DNA of 53,394 bases from an uncultured Collinsella sp. (lineage in GTDB: Bacteria; Actinomycetota; Coriobacteriia; Coriobacteriales; Coriobacteriaceae): positions 1-53,394 of the forward strand of contig UQPY01000005.1 in assembly GCA_900542965.1 (NCBI GenBank), in the 5' to 3' direction. Under the pieces are notes generated by a model. It did no database searches. It was not told the DNA's origin and saw only the letters and a program-made list of their open reading frames with translations. The position numbers were made by a program, and so were the translations under genes. Within the stretch, counting starts at the first letter, position 1; each line of letters opens with the position of its first letter. Below, in pieces: positions 1 through 8,009 of the stretch.

Positions 1-45
1 ACACTCGACTAGTCGTCGGCAGCGTCAGATGTGTATAAGAGACAG
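1..45 (+). other. Residual Nextera library adapter (5' end of contig)
   Basis: The first 45 bases are not genomic. They read as the tail of a P5 adapter (acac), an 8-base segment tcgactag in the i5 index position, the read-1 primer part, and the 19-base Tn5 mosaic end finishing in agagacag at 45. The matching read-2 adapter closes the other end of the contig. Genomic sequence starts at 46. Any reading frame starting inside 1-45 is partly artefact. Confidence 0.98.
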
Positions 46-2067
46 GTCGACAAGATCGAAAAAAGCTTCGGCGCACGCGTCCTCTTTAGCGGCGCGTCCT
101 TCCAGATCAACCCCGGCGAGCGTTTCGCCCTCGTGGGTCCCAACGGCGCCGGTAAAACCACCATGCTCAAGATCATCATGGGCATCGACAGCCCCGACGC
201 CGGCCAGGTCCAGTACGCCAAGGACTGCCAGGTGGGCTACCTAGAGCAGGAAACCAACCTGGAGCATAAGGACACCACCATCCTCGCCGAGGTCATGGCG
301 GCCGCTAAGGAAATCCGCCGCATGGGCGAGCGCGCCAACGAGCTTCAGGCACAAATCACCGAGCTCTCCGAGCAGGGCAAGGACGTCGACGCACTCCTGA
401 ACGAATACGGCCAGGTCCAGGACCGCTTTGAGCACCTAGGCGGCTACGAGCTCGAAAGCAACGCCCGCAAAATCCTGTCCGGTCTGGGCTTTAAGGTCAC
501 CGACTTTGAGCGTCCCTGCTCCGAGTTTTCCGGCGGCTGGCAGATGCGCATCGCGCTCGCCAAGCTTTTCCTGCGCCACCCCGACCTGCTGCTCCTGGAC
601 GAGCCCACCAACCACCTGGATCTCGAGAGTGTCCAGTGGCTGCGCGGCTTTATCGCCAGCTACGACGGCGCCGTCCTCATCGTCAGCCACGACCGCGCCT
701 TCATGGACGCCTGCGTCGACCACGTCGCCGCGCTCGAGAACCGCCGCGTGACCACCTACACCGGCAACTACAGCAGCTACCTCAAGCAGCGCGAGGACAA
801 CCTGGAGCAGATGCGCGCCAAGCGCGCTGCCCAGGAGCGTGACATCGCCCACATGCAGGTCTTCGTCGATAAGTTCCGCTACAAGCCCACCAAGGCCGCC
901 CAGGCCCAGGAGCGTATCCGCAAGATCGAGCAGATCAAGAAGGAGCTCGTCATCCTGCCCGAGGGCCACAAGCATATCGACTTTAAGTTCCCCGACCCGC
1001 CGCGCTCGGGCGATATGGTCGTGGGCCTCGAGGGCGTCTCCAAGTCATACGGCGACAAGCACATCTACAGTGACATCGACCTCAAGCTCTACCGCGGCGA
1101 GCACGTGGCGCTCGTCGGCCCCAACGGCGCCGGCAAGTCCACCCTCATGAAGATCCTCGCCGGCCTGGAACCGCCCACCACCGGCACCCGCGACCTGGGC
1201 ACCAACGTGGGTGTGGCCTACTACGCCCAGCACGCGCTCGAGGGCATGACCGAGTCCAACACCGTCCTGCAAGAGATCGACACCGTCACGCCCAAGTGGA
1301 CCGTGCCGCAGCAGCGCAGCCTGCTGGGCGCCTTCCTATTTAGCGACAACGACTCCATCGAGAAGCAGGTCCGTGTCCTCTCCGGCGGCGAAAAGGCGCG
1401 TCTGGCGCTTGCCAAGATGCTCGTGGCCCCCGAGGCGCTCCTGTGCCTGGACGAGCCCACCAACCACCTGGACATCGACTCGGTAGACATGCTCGAGAAC
1501 GCCCTGCAAAACTTCCCCGGCACCATCGTGCTGATCAGCCACGACGAGCACCTGGTACGCGCTGTGGCCAACCGCATCATTGACATCCGCGATGGCAAGG
1601 TCACGGTCTACGACGGCGACTACGACTACTACCTCTACAAGCGCGAGGACCTCGCAGCCCGCGCCGCGGCCGATGCGGCAGGGGAGAGCGCACCGGCCGC
1701 GACCAAGTCCGCTAAGGTCACCGCGGCCCAGCCCGACACCCCCGCCACCGCCTCCAAGCCCGCCGAGGGCAAAAAGACCAAGGAGCAAAAGCGCGCCGAG
1801 GCCCAGGCCCGCGCCGCGCTCAACAAAAAGCTCAAGGGCGTGCGCAACCAGCTCAAGAAGATCGAGGCCGAGCTCGACAAAAAGCGCGCCCGCTATGACG
1901 AGCTTATGGAATTGATGGCGAGCGAAGAGCTTTATGCCGATCAGGACAAGTTCAACGCCGCGCTGGGGGAATATAACGGCCTTAAGCAAGAGCTACCCAA
2001 GCTCGAGGATGAATGGCTGGAGCTTTCCACCCAGATCGAAGAGGAGACCGCGCGTGAACTCTCGTAA
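46..2067 (+). CDS. ABC-F family ATPase (Uup/EttA-type), 5' truncated by contig end
   Basis: This is a soluble protein with two ATP-binding cassettes and no membrane segments, the layout of ABC-F proteins, which act on the ribosome as translation factors or antibiotic-resistance factors. In the 673 residues present, Walker A GPNGAGKTT is at 31-39, the first signature FSGGWQMR near 162, a second Walker A GPNGAGKS near 362 and a second signature LSGGEKAR near 445. Both Walker B motifs continue into DEPTNHLD. An Ala/Pro/Lys-rich linker leads to a C-terminal coiled coil (LNKKLKGVRNQLKKIEAEL), as in Uup. Only about ten N-terminal residues appear to be missing, lost at the adapter junction. Which ABC-F subgroup it belongs to cannot be told from this reading, so resistance is not claimed. 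Confidence 0.93.
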   Translation, partial: VDKIEKSFGARVLFSGASFQINPGERFALVGPNGAGKTTMLKIIMGIDSPDAGQVQYAKDCQVGYLEQETNLEHKDTTILAEVMAAAKEIRRMGERANELQAQITELSEQGKDVDALLNEYGQVQDRFEHLGGYELESNARKILSGLGFKVTDFERPCSEFSGGWQMRIALAKLFLRHPDLLLLDEPTNHLDLESVQWLRGFIASYDGAVLIVSHDRAFMDACVDHVAALENRRVTTYTGNYSSYLKQREDNLEQMRAKRAAQERDIAHMQVFVDKFRYKPTKAAQAQERIRKIEQIKKELVILPEGHKHIDFKFPDPPRSGDMVVGLEGVSKSYGDKHIYSDIDLKLYRGEHVALVGPNGAGKSTLMKILAGLEPPTTGTRDLGTNVGVAYYAQHALEGMTESNTVLQEIDTVTPKWTVPQQRSLLGAFLFSDNDSIEKQVRVLSGGEKARLALAKMLVAPEALLCLDEPTNHLDIDSVDMLENALQNFPGTIVLISHDEHLVRAVANRIIDIRDGKVTVYDGDYDYYLYKREDLAARAAADAAGESAPAATKSAKVTAAQPDTPATASKPAEGKKTKEQKRAEAQARAALNKKLKGVRNQLKKIEAELDKKRARYDELMELMASEELYADQDKFNAALGEYNGLKQELPKLEDEWLELSTQIEEETARELS

Positions 2068-2350
2068 GGCCGCTGCCGTGGCGATGAGCATCATCGCCAT
2101 TGCCTGTCGCATCTGCGGCATCTTTATGAGCGCGATGACCGTGCTGCTGTGCTTTAGCGGCCTCACCGCCAAGTTGCAGATTGTGGGCTTTGTCGTCGAG
2201 CTTTCGCGCGCACTGCCGAGCGCCATCGCCGGCTACGGCGTCATCACTTCTCCCTTTGGCGGCGTGTTCCGCCTGGATTACGCCATCGTGGCCGTGATTC
2301 TATTTGTGGCCGATTACCTGCTCACGCGCGCCTCGCGCCGCGTCCGCTAG
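2054..2350 (+). CDS. Small hypothetical membrane protein
   Basis: The product is not recognised. From the GTG at 2054 it has 98 residues; an alternative ATG at 2084 gives 88. It overlaps the ABC-F gene by 14 bases, which suggests translational coupling. Two or three hydrophobic stretches are visible (AMSIIAIACRICGIFMSAM, the following LTAKLQIVGFVV region, and IVAVILFVADYLL near the end), followed by a basic C-terminus RASRRVR, expected on the cytoplasmic side. There is no catalytic motif. The next gene, a membrane metalloprotease, begins 9 bases later, so the two may be co-expressed. The continuous reading frame and tight packing support a real gene. Confidence 0.7.
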   Translation: MNSRKAAAVAMSIIAIACRICGIFMSAMTVLLCFSGLTAKLQIVGFVVELSRALPSAIAGYGVITSPFGGVFRLDYAIVAVILFVADYLLTRASRRVR

Positions 2351-2359
2351 GGGATCGTT

Positions 2360-3043
2360 ATGTCCAGCAGCTACTTCATGAACCTGCTCGCCAGCGCGGT
2401 CGCCGTCATCTTGGGCATCGTGATCCACGAGAGCGCGCACGCCGCCGCGGCCTGGGCACTCGGCGATATGACGGCCCGTTCGCGCGGACGCGTCTCGCTC
2501 AACCCGCTCAACCATGTCGACCCGTTTGGCACCATCCTCCTGCCGCTGCTGATGCTCGCCGCCGGAGGCCCGGTGTTCGCCTTCGCCAAGCCCGTTCCCG
2601 TCTACCTCAACAACCTCAAGCACCCCAAGCGCGACGAGGTCCTGGTGAGCGTGGCCGGCCCCGCATCGAACATCGCGCTCGCCTGTCTTGCCGCCGCCCT
2701 CATGCGCCTGACCTATGGCAGCCTCTACACCAGCATGTCATTTGCCCTGGCGTCACAGATCATGAACTTCGGCGCCACGTTTATCGTGGTCAACTTATCG
2801 CTCGCGTTCTTTAACCTCATCCCGATCCCACCGCTCGACGGCTCGTCGATCATCGTGCCCTTCCTCAAGGGCAAGGCGCTCGCCAACTACTACCGCCTGC
2901 AGCAATACGCTATGCCCATCCTCATCCTGGTTTTGTATCTGCTGCCCATGTGGACCGGCATCGACGTGATCGGCCGCTATTTCGACGTTACCGTGTATCC
3001 GCTTGCTGAGCAGCTGCTCAACTTCGCAATCGCCGGCATCTAA
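2360..3043 (+). CDS. Site-2 protease family (M50) membrane metalloprotease
   Basis: A 227-residue membrane protein of the M50 intramembrane zinc protease family, short form without a PDZ domain. The zinc-binding HExxH motif is HESAH at residues 23-27, inside the first transmembrane helix. The second conserved motif, FNLIPIPPLDGS at 151-162, supplies the aspartate ligand. Several hydrophobic helices surround both motifs. In many Gram-positive bacteria a protein of this type sits directly before scpA-scpB, as here. The substrate is unknown; family members cleave transmembrane segments of regulators or signal peptide remnants. An 84-base gap separates it from scpA. Confidence 0.9.
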   Translation: MSSSYFMNLLASAVAVILGIVIHESAHAAAAWALGDMTARSRGRVSLNPLNHVDPFGTILLPLLMLAAGGPVFAFAKPVPVYLNNLKHPKRDEVLVSVAGPASNIALACLAAALMRLTYGSLYTSMSFALASQIMNFGATFIVVNLSLAFFNLIPIPPLDGSSIIVPFLKGKALANYYRLQQYAMPILILVLYLLPMWTGIDVIGRYFDVTVYPLAEQLLNFAIAGI

Positions 3044-3127
3044 GGTAAACTTACAGGTCGACCGTGCAAAACGGTCGCAACATGCACCCAAACCGCGCCG
3101 CGAAGGCGCCGTCAAAGGAGGTCGAAG

Positions 3128-3940
3128 ATGTCGTATCGCGTGTCGACGCAGGTCTACAGCGGACCGTTCGACCTGCTGCTGCAGCTGGTAACCCGCCAAA
3201 AAGTAGATATCGGCGCCATCTCCATCAGCGAGGTGGCCGAGCAGTACCTTGCCGAGGCCGAGCGCATCGAGGCGCTGGACCTTGACGTGGCGAGCGACTT
3301 TTTGCTGGTCGCGGCAACCCTTTTGGACATCAAGGCTGCCTCTCTGGTGCCGCAGGAGGCCCCGCGCAAAGCCGATGACGACGATGACGAGTTCGACGAA
3401 GACCTCGAGGAGCTCAGCACGCTCGACGGCGACGCCTTGCGCGAGGTCCTGATCCAACGCCTGATTGCCTACAAACAGTTTAAAGGCGCGGCTGCGGCCC
3501 TCGGTGCCCGCATGCAGGCCGAAAGTCGCATGCACCCGCGTGTGGCCGGCCCCGACCCCGAGTTCTTGGGCCTAATGCCCGACTATCTGGCCGGCATTAC
3601 CCTGCGCGGCCTCGCCGTCATCTGCGCCGACCTGGACGGCAAGCGCCAGACCTTCCTGCTGGAGGCCGAGCACGTGGCACCGCATCGCGTGCCGCTCGAC
3701 CTGACGGTGGCCTCGGTCGACCGCTTTACCATGACGCACCAAACCTGCACCTTCCGCGAGCTGCTGGACGGCGATGCCACCACCGAGCAGCTCGTCGTCA
3801 CCTTCCTGGCCATGCTTGAGCTCGCCAAGCGCGGCTCGCTCACGCTGAGCCAAGACGAGATCTTTGGAACCATCCGCATCAACCGCGTCGAGGGCGCCGA
3901 GGCCTACGTGCCCGGCGAGGGCCCCGAGCTCACCGAATAG
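3128..3940 (+). CDS. scpA: Segregation and condensation protein A (kleisin)
   Basis: ScpA is the kleisin subunit of the SMC-ScpAB condensin, which bridges SMC heads and organises the chromosome. The 270-residue product opens with the typical ScpA start (YSGPFDLLLQLVTRQKVDI) and carries an acidic middle segment around residues 80-98. A winged-helix-like C-terminus includes LTLSQDEIFGTIRINRV. The ATG at 3128 is preceded by a near-perfect ribosome binding site, aaaggagg, at 3114-3121. scpB follows after 11 bases, the conserved arrangement for the complex. Confidence 0.96.
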   Translation: MSYRVSTQVYSGPFDLLLQLVTRQKVDIGAISISEVAEQYLAEAERIEALDLDVASDFLLVAATLLDIKAASLVPQEAPRKADDDDDEFDEDLEELSTLDGDALREVLIQRLIAYKQFKGAAAALGARMQAESRMHPRVAGPDPEFLGLMPDYLAGITLRGLAVICADLDGKRQTFLLEAEHVAPHRVPLDLTVASVDRFTMTHQTCTFRELLDGDATTEQLVVTFLAMLELAKRGSLTLSQDEIFGTIRINRVEGAEAYVPGEGPELTE

Positions 3941-3951
3941 GAGCCGCAACC

Positions 3952-4680
3952 ATGTCAACCCTTTCCACGCTGGAGGCAAACAGCCTCAAAGGTGCCCTCG
4001 AGGCGCTGCTGCTGGTGTCGAGCGACCCGGTGAGTGCGCCCGCGCTGGCCGGCGCACTGGATATCGCCCCCGGCGAGTGCGCGTCGCTGCTCGCCGAGCT
4101 CAAGGTTGAGTACGAGGAGGCCAACCGCGGCTTTCAGCTGCGCGAGGTCGCCGGTGGCTGGCGCCTGTTTACACATCCCGCCTACCACGATGTGGTCGAG
4201 GCCTATGTGTTGAGCTGGGACACGCAAAAGCTGTCGCAGGCGGCGCTCGAAACCCTAGCCGTGATCGCTTACCACCAGCCTGTGACGCGCGAGGTGGTCA
4301 AGGGCATCCGCGGCGTCAACTCCGACGGCGTCATCGCGTCGCTTGTGGACAAGGGCCTGGTGCGCGAGCTCGGCCGCGATCCCCAGCGCGGTCAAGCCAT
4401 CATCTACGGCACGACCAACGCCTTCTTGGAAAAGTTCGGCCTGCGCTCCACCCGCGACCTGCCCGATCTGGAGCAGTTTGCCCCCGACGAGCAGTCGCGC
4501 CAGTTTATCCGTGAGCGCCTGAGCGGCCGCAGCATTCAGTCCACGCTCGAGGAGCAGGCCGAAGATCTGGACGAAGAGCGCGAACTGCTCGATACCGATG
4601 TTGAAGATGTTGAGGCACTCGAGGACTTGGATACCCTGGTCGTCGACGAGACCTCGGAGGATATGCATGACGAGGACTAA
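3952..4680 (+). CDS. scpB: Segregation and condensation protein B
   Basis: ScpB is the winged-helix partner that dimerises on ScpA and regulates the SMC condensin ATPase. The 242-residue protein contains the family hallmarks QAALETLAVIAYHQPVTR and IRGVNSDGVIASLVDKGLV around residues 100-140, then YGTTNAFLEKFGL. The C-terminal ~70 residues are strongly acidic (many Glu/Asp), longer than in the minimal family members. It starts 11 bases after scpA and its end overlaps the next start codon by 14 bases, so scpA, scpB and rluB look co-translated. Confidence 0.96.
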   Translation: MSTLSTLEANSLKGALEALLLVSSDPVSAPALAGALDIAPGECASLLAELKVEYEEANRGFQLREVAGGWRLFTHPAYHDVVEAYVLSWDTQKLSQAALETLAVIAYHQPVTREVVKGIRGVNSDGVIASLVDKGLVRELGRDPQRGQAIIYGTTNAFLEKFGLRSTRDLPDLEQFAPDEQSRQFIRERLSGRSIQSTLEEQAEDLDEERELLDTDVEDVEALEDLDTLVVDETSEDMHDED

Positions 4681-5623
4681 CGAAGTAGGGGAGACGCGCG
4701 CCATGGGCACCGCAGCGCCCGATGCCCAGCCTGTCTACCCGCACACCATGCGCCTGCAGCGCTTTTTGGCGCGCGCGGGCGTTGCGAGCCGCCGCGGGTC
4801 GGAGGACCTGATGACCGCCGGACGCGTGACCGTCAACGGTCAGGTCGCGACCGAGCTGGGCACCAAGGTCGACGTCGACCGCGACCATATCGAGGTCGAC
4901 GGCATGCCCGTCAAGCTCAACCAGGGCGCCGTGTACTTGATGCTCTACAAGCCGACCGGCTACCTCACCACCATGAGCGACCCGCAGGAGCGCCCCTGCG
5001 TGGCCGACCTGGTACCGCGCGACCGCTTTCCGGGGCTCTTCCCGGTGGGTCGCCTGGACCGCGACACCACGGGCCTTTTGCTCTTTACCACCGACGGCGA
5101 CCTGTCGCAGGACCTGCTGCACCCCAGCAAGCACGTCTACAAGACCTACCAGGCGCTCGTGGACGGGCAGCTGACCGACCGCGATCTGGACCCGCTCCGC
5201 CGTGGCATCGAGCTCGACGACGGCCTATGCCAGCCGGCAATCTGCCGCGTCATCACCGCACGCGAGGCCGAGGCCGTGGCGCCACAGGGCGTCAGGCCCG
5301 GCACCACCGCCGTGGAGGTCATTATCCGCGAGGGTCGCAAGAATCAGGTTAAGCGCATGTTGAGCAAGATTCACCATCCGGTAATCCGCCTGCACCGCTG
5401 CAACTTTGCCGGCCTTGAGCTCAAGGACGTGGCCAAGGGCTCGTGGCGCGAACTCACCGATCGCGAGGCGCAGATCCTCAAGGCCGGCGGCATCCCGCCC
5501 AAGCAGGCCAGCTCCAAGCGCGTCGCCGCGCCGGCGACCAACACCGCCAGCCGCACGCGTCACCACGGCAGCCACGGCTCCGCACCCAAGCGCAACACCT
5601 ACCGCGAGCGATACACGGGCTAG
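4667..5623 (+). CDS. rluB: RluB-type 23S rRNA pseudouridine synthase
   Basis: A RsuA/RluB-family pseudouridine synthase that modifies large-subunit rRNA. An N-terminal S4 RNA-binding domain (MRLQRFLARAGVASRR, then TVNGQVATELGTKV) precedes the catalytic domain with GRLDRDTTGLLLFTTDGDL, whose aspartate is the nucleophile, and the late motif EGRKNQVKRMLSKIHHPV. The C-terminal ~50 residues are basic and rich in Ser, Ala and Thr. The start at 4667 has ggagg six bases upstream (4656-4660) and overlaps scpB; an internal ATG at 4703 with ggggag upstream is a fair alternative. scpAB-rluB-cmk is a common Gram-positive order. Confidence 0.93.
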   Translation: MTRTNEVGETRAMGTAAPDAQPVYPHTMRLQRFLARAGVASRRGSEDLMTAGRVTVNGQVATELGTKVDVDRDHIEVDGMPVKLNQGAVYLMLYKPTGYLTTMSDPQERPCVADLVPRDRFPGLFPVGRLDRDTTGLLLFTTDGDLSQDLLHPSKHVYKTYQALVDGQLTDRDLDPLRRGIELDDGLCQPAICRVITAREAEAVAPQGVRPGTTAVEVIIREGRKNQVKRMLSKIHHPVIRLHRCNFAGLELKDVAKGSWRELTDREAQILKAGGIPPKQASSKRVAAPATNTASRTRHHGSHGSAPKRNTYRERYTG

Positions 5624-5689
5624 GCAACCCGCCGCGCCCCAACGCCCGCGAACCATACCAGCACGTCAATCATCGAAAGGAAGCATTGC

Positions 5690-6376
5690 ATGATCGTCGC
5701 CATCGACGGCCCCGCCGGTTCCGGCAAGTCCACCATCGCCAAGGAGATCGCCCGCCAGCTGGGCTTTAATAAGCTCGACACGGGCGCTATGTACCGCGCC
5801 GTCACCTTCGCCGCGCTCGACCGTGGCATCGATTTGGACGACGAGGCGGCCATCGACGCCCTCGCCGAGCAGATCGAGATTCGCTTTACCAACGGCACCG
5901 GCGAAGACACGCGCCTGACCATCGACGGTAAGGATGCCTCGGCTGCCATTCGTACCCCGCAGGTCGACGCCAACGTGTCCAAGGTCTCGGCCTACCCGGG
6001 CGTGCGCGCCGCCATGCTCATTCACCAGCGCCGCGCCGCCGAGGACCGCGATATCGTGGCCGAGGGTCGCGACATCGGAACCGTCGTGTTCCCTAACGCG
6101 CAGGTCAAGGTCTTCCTGACCGCCGACCCGCGCGAGCGCGCCCGCCGCCGCGTGCTGCAGCGCCACCAAAACGACGCTCAGCCGCTCACGCCCGCGCAAC
6201 TCGAGGCCGAGGTCGACGAGACTCTCGACGCCCTTAAGCAGCGCGACAAGCTCGACAGCAGCCGCGAGGTCGCCCCGCTCATCCCCGCCGAGGACGCCGT
6301 GCACGTCGACTCCACCGCCCATACCATCGACGAGGTCGTCCGCATTATCGAGGGCCTCATCAACCAAAGGAGGTAG
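5690..6376 (+). CDS. cmk: Cytidylate kinase
   Basis: Cmk phosphorylates CMP and dCMP to the diphosphates in pyrimidine nucleotide salvage and synthesis. The 228-residue product starts with IAIDGPAGSGKSTIAKEIA (P-loop at residues 6-13) and continues KLDTGAMYRAV, the nucleoside monophosphate binding region. EGRDIGTVVFPNAQVKVFLTA and the LID-region arginines (DPRERARRRVLQRH) follow. The length is normal for the family. A 66-base gap separates it from rluB, with gaaagga upstream of the ATG; plsC begins 3 bases after its stop. Confidence 0.97.
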   Translation: MIVAIDGPAGSGKSTIAKEIARQLGFNKLDTGAMYRAVTFAALDRGIDLDDEAAIDALAEQIEIRFTNGTGEDTRLTIDGKDASAAIRTPQVDANVSKVSAYPGVRAAMLIHQRRAAEDRDIVAEGRDIGTVVFPNAQVKVFLTADPRERARRRVLQRHQNDAQPLTPAQLEAEVDETLDALKQRDKLDSSREVAPLIPAEDAVHVDSTAHTIDEVVRIIEGLINQRR

Positions 6377-6379
6377 CCC

Positions 6380-7108
6380 ATGCGCCTGTTTAAGCAGACG
6401 CCCGAGGACTATTACAACGCCCCCTACGCCGAGTTCCCGGCGCTCATCCGCGGTACCGTCGTCGTAGTCATGGCCATCCTTTGGGCCTTCTCCAAGCTTA
6501 TGTGGCGCTGGAAGGTCGAGGATGCCGACCTGCTGTTTGAGCGCCAGGAAGGCCGCGGCAGCGTAGTCATCTGCAACCACACCTCGATGGCCGAGCTCCT
6601 GGCTGTAGAGACGGCGTTGTTCTTTGGCGGCCGCCGCATTCGCCCCATCTTTAAGTCCGAGTTTGCCAAGAGCAAGATCGTACGCTGGGCCTTTAGTCGC
6701 GTGGGTGGTATTCCCGTCGAGCGTGGCACCGCCGACATGAAGTGCCTGCGCGCCGCCCAGCATGCGCTGCAGCGCGGTGAGGACGTCCTGATCTTCCCCG
6801 AGGGCACGCGAATCCGCTCACGCGAGATCAAGCCCGAGGTCCACGGCGGCTTTGCGCTCATCGCCCAGATGGGCAAGGCACCCGTCAACCCGCTCGCCAT
6901 CTGCGGCTGGTCCGATATTACGCCTGCGGGCAAAAAGCTCATGCGCCCCAAAAAGTGCTGGATCCGCGCCGGCAAGGCCATCTCGCTATCCGACGCTCCG
7001 GCCGAGCTCAAGCGTAAAGAGCGCCTGGCATGGTTTGAGTCAGAGGCCATGAACCGCGTCTACGCCATGCGCGACGACCTGTGCGCCGAGCACCCGGGCA
7101 GGTTCTAG
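6380..7108 (+). CDS. plsC: 1-acyl-sn-glycerol-3-phosphate acyltransferase
   Basis: PlsC acylates lysophosphatidic acid to phosphatidic acid at the membrane, the second acyl transfer in phospholipid synthesis. The 242-residue protein has an N-terminal hydrophobic segment (GTVVVVMAILWAFSKLMW). The catalytic motif is NHTSMAE, where HTSMAE replaces the common HxxxxD with Glu. The substrate motif FPEGTR follows later. Glu in place of Asp in motif I is worth noting, although the rest of the family pattern is intact. It lies between cmk and ispH, the usual order in Gram-positive bacteria, and near plsY and gpsA of the same pathway. Confidence 0.9.
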   Translation: MRLFKQTPEDYYNAPYAEFPALIRGTVVVVMAILWAFSKLMWRWKVEDADLLFERQEGRGSVVICNHTSMAELLAVETALFFGGRRIRPIFKSEFAKSKIVRWAFSRVGGIPVERGTADMKCLRAAQHALQRGEDVLIFPEGTRIRSREIKPEVHGGFALIAQMGKAPVNPLAICGWSDITPAGKKLMRPKKCWIRAGKAISLSDAPAELKRKERLAWFESEAMNRVYAMRDDLCAEHPGRF

Positions 7109-7110
7109 CC

Positions 7111-8007
7111 ATGGGTGAGAACGTCTTGAATACCGCCGCGACCGCCGCTGAGGAGGCTATCCCCACCATCGTAATCGCTGCCCACGCCGGCACCTGCTAC
7201 GGCGTGCAGCGTGCACTCGATATGGCATTGGCCGCCGCCCCGCAGGCGGGGGAGAGCACTCAGGTCCACACGCTGGGTCCGCTCATCCATAACCCCATCG
7301 TGGTGCGTGAGCTCGCCGAGGCAGGCGTCGGTCTGGCCGACACCTTGGACGATGCCGCATCGGGCACCGTGATCATTCGCGCCCACGGTGTGGTGCCTCA
7401 GGTCATCGATGCCGCTCGCGAACGCGGCCTTACCGTGGTCGATGCCACCTGCCCCTACGTGAAGAAGGTTCATGTGGCCGCCGAGCGCCTGGTGCGTGAG
7501 GGCTACCGTGTGATCGTCGTGGGCGAGCCGGGCCATCCCGAAGTCGAGGGCATTCTAGGCCACGCCGGCGATGACGCGCAGGTCGTGAGCTGCGCTGCCG
7601 ATGCGGACGCGCTGTCGCTCAAGGGCAAGGTGGGCCTGGTTGTGCAGACCACCCAAACCGCGCAGAACCTGGCCGAGGTTGTGGCCTCCATCACCCCGCG
7701 CGTGCAGGAACTGCGCGTGATCAACACCATCTGCGCCGCCACGAGCGAGCGCCAGCAAGCGGCGGCAACCCTCGCCAGCCGCTGTGATTGCATGGTCGTC
7801 GTGGGCGGCAAAAATTCGGGCAACACGCGCCGTCTGGCGCAGATTTGTGCCGATGTCTGCGAGCACACGCATCACATCGAGGAATCTTCCGAGCTTGAGG
7901 CCGCATGGTTTGCCAGCGCACGCCGCATTGGCATCACTGCCGGAGCCTCCACCCCGCAAGAACACATCGAACGCGCCGTTGCGCGCATCAAGGAGCTTTG
8001 CCGCTAA
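7111..8007 (+). CDS. ispH: 4-hydroxy-3-methylbut-2-enyl diphosphate reductase
   Basis: IspH (LytB) is the [4Fe-4S] enzyme catalysing the last step of the MEP isoprenoid pathway, yielding IPP and DMAPP. The three cluster cysteines are Cys29 (HAGTCYGVQRA), Cys114 (DATCPYVKKVH) and Cys208 (NTICAATSERQ). The catalytic Glu of HPEVEG is at 144, and His60 and His92 (RAHGV) are in place. The ATG at 7111 follows the plsC stop by two bases and gives 298 residues, normal for the family. Its presence implies the non-mevalonate route in this organism. Confidence 0.96.
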   Translation: MGENVLNTAATAAEEAIPTIVIAAHAGTCYGVQRALDMALAAAPQAGESTQVHTLGPLIHNPIVVRELAEAGVGLADTLDDAASGTVIIRAHGVVPQVIDAARERGLTVVDATCPYVKKVHVAAERLVREGYRVIVVGEPGHPEVEGILGHAGDDAQVVSCAADADALSLKGKVGLVVQTTQTAQNLAEVVASITPRVQELRVINTICAATSERQQAAATLASRCDCMVVVGGKNSGNTRRLAQICADVCEHTHHIEESSELEAAWFASARRIGITAGASTPQEHIERAVARIKELCR

Positions 8008-8009
8008 TC

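Noticed and set aside
9..244. Short frames at the contig start beginning MCIRDR, MYKRQ or ending LLYTSDAADD
   Set aside because: They are translations of adapter sequence joined to the ABC-F gene.
5666..6763. 365-residue minus-strand frame over cmk and plsC
   Set aside because: Shadow of two clear plus-strand genes.
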